Assembly: GCF_000378945.1 (NCBI RefSeq)
Contig: NZ_KB900539.1
Span: forward strand, 2,437,234 to 2,501,233
DNA: 64,000 nt
Reading direction: 5' to 3'
Source of the DNA: Methyloversatilis universalis EHg5
Lineage (GTDB): Bacteria > Pseudomonadota > Gammaproteobacteria > Burkholderiales > Rhodocyclaceae
Position 1 is the first letter of the stretch; each line of letters starts with the position of its first letter. A program made the position numbers and the translations under genes. The notes under the pieces were generated by a model that was not told the DNA's origin, did not search any database, and worked only from the letters and a program-made list of their open reading frames with translations. Positions 56,961 through 64,000 of this stretch are shown piece after piece.

Positions 56961-56992
56961 AAAAAAGGCCGCATGGAACACCATGCGGCCTT
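56961..56992 (-). terminator. Terminator after the dctPQM operon
   Basis: On the minus strand AAGGCCGCATGG-TGTT-CCATGCGGCC is followed by TTTTTT. It lies 30 bp after the dctM stop. Confidence 0.88.
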
Positions 56993-57021
56993 GTGCATTG
57001 CAACAGAATTTCAGCGCAGCA

Positions 57022-58308
57022 TCAGTTGATCATGCCCAGCATGCGCGGCAGCCACAGCGACAGCGGCGGCCAGTAGGTCACCACCACCAGGAAGCCCAGC
57101 ATGGACAGCAGCCAGGGCCACACCGCCACCGTCAGCTCGGTGATGCCCATCTTGGTGATGCCGGAGGCCACGTAGAGGTTCAGGCCCACCGGCGGGTGGC
57201 ACATGCCGACCTCCATATTGACCACCATCATGATGCCGAAGTGCACCGGGTCTATGCCCAGCTTGACCGCCACCGGAAACAGGATGGGCGCGAAGATGAG
57301 CACGATGGACGACGGCTCCATCACGTTGCCGGCCAGCAGCAGGATGACGTTCACCGCCAGCAGGAAGGCGATCGGGCCCAGGCCCTGACCCAGCATCCAC
57401 TCGGCCAGCGCCTGCGGAATGTTCTCGTTGGTCATGATGAAGCTGAACAGCACCGCATTGGTGATGATGTACAGCAGCATCGCGCTCATGTTGGCCGAGT
57501 TCAGCAGCACCTTGGGCACGTCGCGCAGACCCATGTCGCGATACACGAACACCGCGACGATGAAGGCATACACCGCACTCATGGCGGCGGCTTCGGTCGG
57601 CGTGAAGATGCCGGTGTAGATGCCGCCCATCACCACCACGATCAGCAGCAGGCCCCAGATCGACTCACGGAAGGCCTTCAGGCGCTCGGCGGTCGAGGCT
57701 TTGGGCTGGCGCGGGTAGTCGAACTTGCGGGCCCGGTACCAGGTGACGAAACCGAGTACGCCGGCCAGCGCCAGGCCCGGCACGACGCCGGCCATGAACA
57801 GCGCACCGACCGAAGTGTTGGTCGCCACCGAGTACATGACCATCACGATGGATGGCGGGATCAGGATGCCCAGCGCACCTGATGTCGAGATGACGCCGGC
57901 GCCGAAGCGGTTCGGGAACCCCGCCTTCACCATCGCCGGCAGCAGGATGGAGCCGATGGCCACCACCGTCGCCGGGCTGGAGCCGGACACCGCGGCAAAC
58001 AGCGCACAGGCCAGTACGCCGGCCAGGCCCAGACCGCCGTACCAGTGCCCGACCAGCGAAGTAGCAAAGGCGATCATCCGTTTCGCCACCCCGCCGTGGG
58101 TCAGGAAGTTGCCGGCCAGGATGAAGAACGGAATCGCCATGATTTCGAACTTCTCGATGCCGGTGAACAGCTTCAGCGCCACCGATTCCAGTGGCACCTG
58201 GGTCATCGTGAACAGGAAGGTGAGCACCGTCAGGCCGAGCGAGATCGAGATCGGCATGCCGGTCAGCATCAGCACGAACAGCAGCGTGAAAATGATGAGG
58301 GCGTTCAT
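57022..58308 (-). CDS. dctM: TRAP transporter large permease DctM
   Basis: The 428-residue protein has about 12 membrane segments. TRAP-M signatures include [38 protein letters not shown] and [16 protein letters not shown]-terminal [20 protein letters not shown] segment closes the permease. It uses an ion gradient for uptake of the substrate delivered by DctP. Its ATG overlaps the dctQ stop by 4 bp. Confidence 0.95.
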   Translation of the reverse strand: MNALIIFTLLFVLMLTGMPISISLGLTVLTFLFTMTQVPLESVALKLFTGIEKFEIMAIPFFILAGNFLTHGGVAKRMIAFATSLVGHWYGGLGLAGVLACALFAAVSGSSPATVVAIGSILLPAMVKAGFPNRFGAGVISTSGALGILIPPSIVMVMYSVATNTSVGALFMAGVVPGLALAGVLGFVTWYRARKFDYPRQPKASTAERLKAFRESIWGLLLIVVVMGGIYTGIFTPTEAAAMSAVYAFIVAVFVYRDMGLRDVPKVLLNSANMSAMLLYIITNAVLFSFIMTNENIPQALAEWMLGQGLGPIAFLLAVNVILLLAGNVMEPSSIVLIFAPILFPVAVKLGIDPVHFGIMMVVNMEVGMCHPPVGLNLYVASGITKMGITELTVAVWPWLLSMLGFLVVVTYWPPLSLWLPRMLGMIN

Positions 58309-58919
58309 GCGCGTGCCTCCTTCGATTCGGTGACTTCGTCCAGACCATCGACATGGCCGTGGTCGTGGTGCGGCAGTGCACCGGTACGGATGAAGCCCAG
58401 CGTCACCTGCAGGAAGCGGAAACACATCAGGTAGGAACCGAAAGGAATCGCCGAATAGACGATCCAGGTCGGCCACTCCAGATCGGGCGTGGTCGGGCCT
58501 TCAGGAATGTCGGTCAGGTCGCGGCCCAGCCAGGAGAACACCGCGTGATGCGCGCCGTTTTCCCAGACGAAAGAGGCGCCCAGCGTGCCGACGGTGGCGG
58601 TAAACAGCGCGCCGGCAAGCAGGCCGAACACGACAAACTTCGCGCGATTCTTTGGCTGCAGCCGGTTGATCAGCACGTCGACCCCGACGTGGATGCCGGT
58701 GCGCACGCCGTAGGCCGCACCGAACTTGGCCATCCATACGAACATGATGATGGTCAGTTCCTGCGCCCAGCTCAGGTTGATCGACAGCAGCCAGTCCTGC
58801 AGGCCGGGAATCGCGTAGCCGGCGAGATAGCGGTGCACCACGGCGACGAACACGATGAGCGTCGCAGCACCGATGAGGGCAGTGATGAGCCACTCCTCAA
58901 GGTGATCGAGAAATTTCAT
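58305..58919 (-). CDS. dctQ: TRAP transporter small permease DctQ
   Basis: The 204-residue protein has four membrane segments and the conserved INLSWAQELTIIMFVWMAKFGAAYGVR region of DctQ. The tail is histidine-rich (GALPHHDHGHVDG). It pairs with DctM. Confidence 0.92.
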   Translation of the reverse strand: MKFLDHLEEWLITALIGAATLIVFVAVVHRYLAGYAIPGLQDWLLSINLSWAQELTIIMFVWMAKFGAAYGVRTGIHVGVDVLINRLQPKNRAKFVVFGLLAGALFTATVGTLGASFVWENGAHHAVFSWLGRDLTDIPEGPTTPDLEWPTWIVYSAIPFGSYLMCFRFLQVTLGFIRTGALPHHDHGHVDGLDEVTESKEARA

Positions 58920-58982
58920 GGGAAGCCTCCGGACGGAGAGAGGAGGAGGCGGCGACCGGAACGGCCGCCGCGGCAGACGCTG

Positions 58983-59987
58983 TTACAGCTTGGTGGGATC
59001 GAACGCGGTTTCCTTGTAGATGTCGCGCAGGGTCTGTTCGCCGATCCGGCTTTCCATCTTCTTGTGCACCGGCACCAGCGCACGCTTGAACGCCATGCGC
59101 TCGTCCGGGGTGGGCACGTAGATCTGGGTCTTGCCGCTCTTGCGGATGCCTTCCAGCGAAGCGTCGTTCTCTTCCTTCGCGATCTTGTTCGCGTAGGCGG
59201 TGGATTCCTTCATCGCGGTGTCCAGCTGGCCGCGCACATCGGCCGGCAGGCCGTCCCAGAACTTCTTGTTCACGATCACCGCATAACCCAGATAGCCGTG
59301 ATCGGTCACGCTCATGTACTTCTGCACCTCATGCATCTTCTGGGTGTACATGTTCGAGTGCGGATTCTCGGTGCCATCAACCACACCGGTCTGCAGCGCC
59401 TGGTAGGCCTCGGAGAACGCCATCACCTGCGGCAGCGCGCCCAGCGCACGGATTTCCTCTTCCAGCACCTTCGACGACTGGATGCGCAGCTTCTTGCCCT
59501 TCAGGTCAGCCGGCGTCTTGATCGGGGTGTTGGCCGAGAAGGACTTGAAACCGTTGTCCCAGAAGGCCAGACCGACGATGCCCTTGGGCTCCAGCTTTTT
59601 CAGGATGGATGCGCCGATCGGGCCCTGGGTCACGCGGTGCAGTTCGTCGTAGTTATCGAAGATGAAGGGCAGGTCGAACACCTCGAATTCCTTCACGCCC
59701 AGCGGGCCGAATTTGGCCAGCGACGGCGCCAGCATCTGCACCGCGCCGAGCTGCAGCGCCTCCATCTCTTCCTTGTCCTTGTACAGCTGGCTGTTCGGAT
59801 ACACCTCGACCTTCACCTTGCCACCGGTCAGTTCTTCAGCGCGCTTCTTGAAGTACTCGGCTGCCTTGCCCTTCGGCGTTTCGGTCGCCACCACGTGGCT
59901 GAACTTGATCACGATGGGCTGCTGGGCCATGGCCAGCGGCGTCAGGCCCAGCGTCAGCAGGCCGAACAGCAGGGAATGCAGTTTCAT
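58983..59987 (-). CDS. dctP: TRAP transporter periplasmic binding protein DctP
   Basis: The 334-residue protein has a signal peptide ending LAMAQQ. The fold is TRAP-type: IKFSHVVATETPKGKAAEYFKKRAEEL, then the substrate-carboxylate-binding arginine region KKLRIQSSKVLEEEIRALGA, and GVVDGTENPHSNMYTQKMHEVQKY. The set dctPQM plus dctSR suggests C4-dicarboxylates such as succinate, malate or fumarate, but this is by analogy. Confidence 0.93.
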   Translation of the reverse strand: MKLHSLLFGLLTLGLTPLAMAQQPIVIKFSHVVATETPKGKAAEYFKKRAEELTGGKVKVEVYPNSQLYKDKEEMEALQLGAVQMLAPSLAKFGPLGVKEFEVFDLPFIFDNYDELHRVTQGPIGASILKKLEPKGIVGLAFWDNGFKSFSANTPIKTPADLKGKKLRIQSSKVLEEEIRALGALPQVMAFSEAYQALQTGVVDGTENPHSNMYTQKMHEVQKYMSVTDHGYLGYAVIVNKKFWDGLPADVRGQLDTAMKESTAYANKIAKEENDASLEGIRKSGKTQIYVPTPDERMAFKRALVPVHKKMESRIGEQTLRDIYKETAFDPTKL

Positions 59988-60167
59988 GGTGTCTCCTCGT
60001 ATTGGAAGGCCACACGGCGCGGACGGCCGATGTGATGATCGGATTCTGGTCGGCCGGGCAGCCCGCGGCCATTGTGGAAATCCGCAACCGCAGGGCCGGC
60101 TGTGGAAAACCGAAACACCACCCCTGCCCGACCCACTTATGATGGGCAGCCTGCCCCCTTGCCCGTC

Positions 60168-62102
60168 ATGAATACCGTCCCCAACCTCACGCCCCCCCTG
60201 CCCGCTCCCGCCTCCGGCCCCGGCTGGTACTGGATCGTGCCGCGGATTGCGGTCGCGCTGTTTCTGGTCGCCATCGGTGCGCTGGTGTGGTGGCTGCACC
60301 GCAACGATCTGGACGAACAGCGCGCGACCTTGATCAACGACGTGCTGTGGATGGAACAGGACCTGCGCTTCCATCTCGACCGCAACGCCGAGCAGATGGC
60401 GCAGATCGGTCGCGACGCGGGCGACCGCCGGCTCGACCCGCTAGTGATCGAGGCCCGGCTGCGCAGCCTGATCGCCAACGGGCACGGGTTGCTGAAGATC
60501 GACACGCTGCAGGCACCGGATGTGGAGGGTGGCGAACTGGCGGGCCCGGCCCGCCTGTCCGGCACCACCGGTCGGGCGGTCTATCTGCCGCCGCAGCGCA
60601 TGCCGGACGGCGACGTTCATTTCGAGGTGCTGGCGCCGCTGGGCGGCGATCTGGGCTGGATGCTCGGGCGCTACTCGATCGGCCAGATGCTGTCGCAGTC
60701 GGTGCCCTGGTGGTTTGCCGAGCGCTACAAGCTGGATGTGATCGACAACACCGAAGCCGTGCTGGCCAGCAAGTCCAAGGTGGCGGCCGAACACGGTGAG
60801 ATGAATTACGCACTCGCCTTCGATCCGCCCGGGCACGGCCTGCGTCTGCGGGTAACCGCCTACCGCAGCGAGACACGGCTGCTGCCCGCGCTGCTCGTGG
60901 TCACCATCGTCGGCCTCGCGCTCACCATGCTGTGGAGCCTGTGGGCGCTGCGCCGGCATCTGGTGCGCCGGCTGGCCGCCGAACAGGCGCTGCGCGAAGA
61001 ACACAGCTTCCGCACCGCGATGGAGGATTCGCTCATCATCGGCCTGCGCGCACGCGATCTCAGCGGCCGCATCAGCCACGTGAACCCGGCCTTCTGCCGC
61101 ATGGTGGGCTGGAGTGCGGAAGAACTGATGGCGATGACGCCCCCCATGCCCTACTGGGCGCCGGAAGAGGCGGAACACATCCGCGCGCTGCACGACGGCA
61201 TCCTGGCCGGCGGCGCCATGTCACACGAGGCGATGGAACTGAAATTCGTGCGCCGCGACGGCCAGCGCTTCGACGTGCTCATTTCCGAGGCGCCGCTGAT
61301 GGATGCCCGCGGCCGTCACGTCGGCTGGATGAGTTCGGTGCTCGACATCACCGAGCGCAAGCAGGCGGAAGAGCTGTACCGGCAGCAGCAGGAAAAGCTG
61401 CAGTTCACCGGCCGCCTGATCACCATGGGCGAAATGGCCTCGACGCTGGCGCACGAACTGAATCAGCCGCTGTCAGCCATCGCCAGCTACAGCACCGCCT
61501 GCCTGAATATGGTCGAGCACGGCACCGGCACCCTGCCCGACCTGAAGGAGCCACTGACGAAAATGAGTTCGCAGGCAAAGCGGGCCGGCACCATCATCCG
61601 CCGGGTGCATGAATTCGTGCGCCGCTCCGAACCCAAGCGCGTGGCCTGTTCGCTGAACGATGTGGTCGAGGAGGCACTCGGACTGATCGAAGCCGATGCG
61701 CGCAAGCGCGACATCCGCATTTCCAGCTCGCTGGCCGGCGGGCTGCCCGACATCCACGCCGACCGGGTGATGATCGAACAGGTGCTGCTCAATCTGATCC
61801 GCAACGGCATGGACGCGATGGCCGCCTGCGCACCGGAGCGCCGCCGCCTGCTGATACAGACCGGCGCCGATGCCGAGGGCGTTCAGGTGTCGGTGCGCGA
61901 CACCGGTGCCGGCATCCCGCCGGAGGTGGCCGACAAGCTGTTCGCCCCCTTCTTCACCACCAAGCCGGACGGCATGGGCATGGGGCTGAACATCTGCCGC
62001 TCCATCGTCGAACTGCACCACGGCCGGCTGTGGTTCGAGGCGGCTGATGGCGGCGGCACGGTGTTCATCCTGAAACTGCCTGCCGGAGGCGCAACGCCAT
62101 GA
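60168..62102 (+). CDS. dctS: Sensor histidine kinase DctS-like
   Basis: The 644-residue protein has helices at about residues 25-45 and 275-297 enclosing a periplasmic sensor domain. A PAS domain follows (SLIIGLRARDLSGRISHVNPAFCRMVGWSAEEL). The HisKA box is GEMASTLAHELNQPLSAIASY, and the ATPase has IEQVLLNLIRNGMDA and DTGAGIPPEV. It is divergent from dctP and overlaps dctR by 4 bp. It is the probable dicarboxylate sensor for the TRAP operon, as in Rhodobacter-type systems. Confidence 0.9.
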   Translation: MNTVPNLTPPLPAPASGPGWYWIVPRIAVALFLVAIGALVWWLHRNDLDEQRATLINDVLWMEQDLRFHLDRNAEQMAQIGRDAGDRRLDPLVIEARLRSLIANGHGLLKIDTLQAPDVEGGELAGPARLSGTTGRAVYLPPQRMPDGDVHFEVLAPLGGDLGWMLGRYSIGQMLSQSVPWWFAERYKLDVIDNTEAVLASKSKVAAEHGEMNYALAFDPPGHGLRLRVTAYRSETRLLPALLVVTIVGLALTMLWSLWALRRHLVRRLAAEQALREEHSFRTAMEDSLIIGLRARDLSGRISHVNPAFCRMVGWSAEELMAMTPPMPYWAPEEAEHIRALHDGILAGGAMSHEAMELKFVRRDGQRFDVLISEAPLMDARGRHVGWMSSVLDITERKQAEELYRQQQEKLQFTGRLITMGEMASTLAHELNQPLSAIASYSTACLNMVEHGTGTLPDLKEPLTKMSSQAKRAGTIIRRVHEFVRRSEPKRVACSLNDVVEEALGLIEADARKRDIRISSSLAGGLPDIHADRVMIEQVLLNLIRNGMDAMAACAPERRRLLIQTGADAEGVQVSVRDTGAGIPPEVADKLFAPFFTTKPDGMGMGLNICRSIVELHHGRLWFEAADGGGTVFILKLPAGGATP

Positions 62103-62710
62103 GCGCACCCGAAAGCCAGATTTTCATCGTCGACGACGACGACGCCATCCGCGACGCGCTCGGCTGGCTGTTCCGCTCGCGCGGTCACGCGGTGCGCACC
62201 TGGCCGTCGGCCGAGGCGCTGCTGGACAGCGGCGAAATCGCCCACTGCGGCTGCCTGGTGCTGGACATCCGGATGGACGGCATGAGCGGACTGGAACTGT
62301 TCGACTGGCTGCACGAGCACGGCCACACGCTGCCGGTCATCTTCCTGACCGGACACGGCGACGTGCCGATGGCGGTCGGCGCGATCAAGCAGGGGGCGTT
62401 CGATTTCGTCGAAAAGCCCTTCAACGACAACGAACTGGTGGATCGCGCACTGGCCGCGCTGGCCATGCACCGTGAGCAGGTGTCGAAACGCGCCGCGCTG
62501 CAGGCGATAGAGGAACGCATCGCCCAGCTCACCCAGCGCGAGATCGAAGTGATGGAGCGGGTGCTGGCCGGCCAGATGAACAAGGTGATCGCCAGCGACC
62601 TCGGCGTCACCATGCGCACCGTGGAGGTTCACCGCGCACGCATCTTCGAGAAGATGGGCGTGCGCTCGGCGGTCGAACTGGCCCAGGTGCTGGCCGGCCG
62701 GAAAGACTAG
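62099..62710 (+). CDS. dctR: Response regulator DctR-like (FixJ/LuxR type)
   Basis: The 203-residue protein has a receiver domain with IFIVDDDDAIRDALGWLF, the phospho-accepting aspartate in CLVLDIRMDGMSG and the lysine in FDFVEKPFND. A LuxR-type helix-turn-helix follows (LTQREIEVMERVLAGQMNKVIASDLGVTMRTVEVHRARI). This is the FixJ form, so it works with sigma70 and not sigma54. Its end overlaps the convergent acyl-CoA dehydrogenase gene by 4 bp. Confidence 0.92.
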   Translation: MSAPESQIFIVDDDDAIRDALGWLFRSRGHAVRTWPSAEALLDSGEIAHCGCLVLDIRMDGMSGLELFDWLHEHGHTLPVIFLTGHGDVPMAVGAIKQGAFDFVEKPFNDNELVDRALAALAMHREQVSKRAALQAIEERIAQLTQREIEVMERVLAGQMNKVIASDLGVTMRTVEVHRARIFEKMGVRSAVELAQVLAGRKD

Positions 62711-64000
62711 AGCGCGGCCGCGTCGTCCAGCGCGCCCGCGGCACCGCTGCACACCATGTGCGCCAGCCCGCCGCATTCGCTCAGCACGTGATCGGCGTAG
62801 AAGCGGGCCGACACCGTTTTCGCGCGCAGGAAATCCGCATCGCCGTCGCCAGCCGCCAGCTTGCGCTGCGCGATCAGGGCGCTGCGCGCGAGCTGCCAGC
62901 CGCCGGCCGCGCGGCCGAACAGCATGAGCAGCGGCACCGCGCCGGCCAGCACCGCGCGCACGTCGCTGCGCCAGTGAGCAAGCACGAAATCGATGCCGCG
63001 TTCCAGCGCCTGCGTCGCGTCATCGAGACCGGCGGCGATGGCCTCCAGCCCGGCCGCGCGCAGTTCCACCGCCGTTTGACGCATGTCGGCCAGCACCGCG
63101 CGCGCGGCTTCGCCACCGTCGCGGGCGATCTTGCGGCCGACCAGATCGTTCGCCTGTATGCCGGTCGTGCCTTCGTAGATATTGGTGATGCGCGCATCGC
63201 GCAGGTACTGCGCGGCGCCGGTTTCCTCGACATAGCCCATGCCGCCGTGCACCTGCACGCCCAGCGACGCCACCTCGTTCGCAGTTTCGGTGCTCCAGCC
63301 CTTGACCAGCGGAATCATCAGTTCGACAAAGGCCTGGGCGCGCGTACGTTCGGCTTCATCCGGGTGACGCGCCGCGCGGTCGCGCGCCGCCGCGGTCACC
63401 GCCGCCAGCGCACGCATGGCCTCGACCTGCGACTTCATGCGCATCAGCATGCGGCGTACGTCCGGGTGACGGACGATGGCCACGCTGCCGCCGCCCTTCA
63501 CGCCAGCCTCGCCACCTTGGCGGCGTTCATTGGCGTACTCGCGGGCCTGCTGGAAGGCGCGCTCGGCCACCGCGATGCCCTGCAGCCCCACCGCATAGCG
63601 GGCGGCGTTCATCATGATGAACATGTACTCGATGCCGCGGTTCTCTTCGCCGCACAGCCAGCCAGTGGCGCCACCGGCATCGCCGAAGGCCATCACGCAG
63701 GTCGGGCTGGCGTGTATGCCCAGCTTGTGTTCCAGCGACACGCAGCGCACGTCGTTGCGCACGCCGGGATTGCCGTCGGCGTCCGGAATGAACTTGGGCA
63801 CGATGAACAGCGAAATCCCCTTGACGCCCTCAGGGGCGCCCGGCGTGCGGGCCAGCACCAGATGCACGATGTTGGACGCCAGTTCGTGATCGCCGAAGGT
63901 GATGAAAATCTTCTGTCCGGACACCCGGTAGCTGCCGTCCGGCTGCGGTTCGGCGCGACTGCGCACCGCCGCCAGATCGGAGCCGGCCTGCGGTTCGGTC
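62707..64000 (-). CDS. Acyl-CoA dehydrogenase, C-terminal part (cut by window edge)
   Basis: The frame stays open through the right edge; upstream codons still read TEPQAGSDLAAVRSRAEP. The visible 431 residues include GQKIFITFGDHELASNIVHLVLAR and the middle/C-terminal region AAQYLRDARITNIYEGTTGIQANDLVGRKIARDGG. The C-terminal extension is typical of the long (about 600-residue) acyl-CoA dehydrogenases. It is an FAD enzyme of fatty-acid or related acyl-CoA oxidation; the substrate is unknown. Confidence 0.92.
   Translation of the reverse strand, partial: TEPQAGSDLAAVRSRAEPQPDGSYRVSGQKIFITFGDHELASNIVHLVLARTPGAPEGVKGISLFIVPKFIPDADGNPGVRNDVRCVSLEHKLGIHASPTCVMAFGDAGGATGWLCGEENRGIEYMFIMMNAARYAVGLQGIAVAERAFQQAREYANERRQGGEAGVKGGGSVAIVRHPDVRRMLMRMKSQVEAMRALAAVTAAARDRAARHPDEAERTRAQAFVELMIPLVKGWSTETANEVASLGVQVHGGMGYVEETGAAQYLRDARITNIYEGTTGIQANDLVGRKIARDGGEAARAVLADMRQTAVELRAAGLEAIAAGLDDATQALERGIDFVLAHWRSDVRAVLAGAVPLLMLFGRAAGGWQLARSALIAQRKLAAGDGDADFLRAKTVSARFYADHVLSECGGLAHMVCSGAAGALDDAAAL

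Overview
The window is GC-rich, densely packed chromosomal DNA. It most likely comes from a methylotrophic betaproteobacterium of the Rhodocyclales type; a Methyloversatilis-like strain would fit. I base this on gene families only: a betaproteobacterial core (petABC-sspAB, accA-tilS, ffs-dnaX-ybaB-recR) combined with archaeal-like C1-cofactor genes, two PQQ alcohol dehydrogenases and a tungsten-type aldehyde oxidoreductase. No rRNA or species marker is present.

Layout. 1-1.2 kb: an IS110-family transposase broken by a 17-bp tandem duplication, then intergenic palindromic repeats. 1.3-3.7 kb: mtfA and a MASE4-GGDEF diguanylate cyclase. 3.9-7.2 kb: a HisA-like gene divergent from three overlapping or closely spaced genes that resemble archaeal MfnD, MfnF and MfnE (methanofuran-type cofactor synthesis). 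7.6-9.8 kb: katG. 9.9-11.5 kb: an AT-rich, probably acquired insert with a YaaC-like gene. 11.6-24.3 kb: pbpC, a hybrid histidine kinase, a giant alpha-2-macroglobulin and several unknown genes. 24.6-29.5 kb: tandem FeeM-like acyltransferases, lapD/lapG and a CPBP protease. 29.5-40.1 kb: housekeeping genes, all on the minus strand, plus the SRP RNA.

40.2-55.6 kb is the most interesting part, an alcohol-oxidation island. The PQQ dehydrogenase at 48457-50211 carries the D-x-D signature of lanthanide enzymes. The one at 52457-54319 carries D-x-S, as calcium enzymes do. Around them lie two PedF-like cytochromes c, a periplasmic binding protein, a SoxYZ-like carrier, a metallo-beta-lactamase-fold protein, a pentapeptide-repeat protein and a sigma54 activator. 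Three transcription units have good sigma54 -24/-12 promoters. Next to them is an aorABC-type operon (ferredoxin, tungsten aldehyde oxidoreductase, FAD/NADH subunit, MoaD-like protein). Together these could take alcohol to aldehyde in the periplasm and aldehyde to acid in the cytoplasm.

55.7-64 kb: a chemoreceptor, a complete DctPQM TRAP transporter divergent from its DctSR two-component system, and an acyl-CoA dehydrogenase that runs off the right edge.

No tRNA, rRNA, CRISPR array or prophage was seen. Product names rest on motifs and remembered family features, not on database searches.
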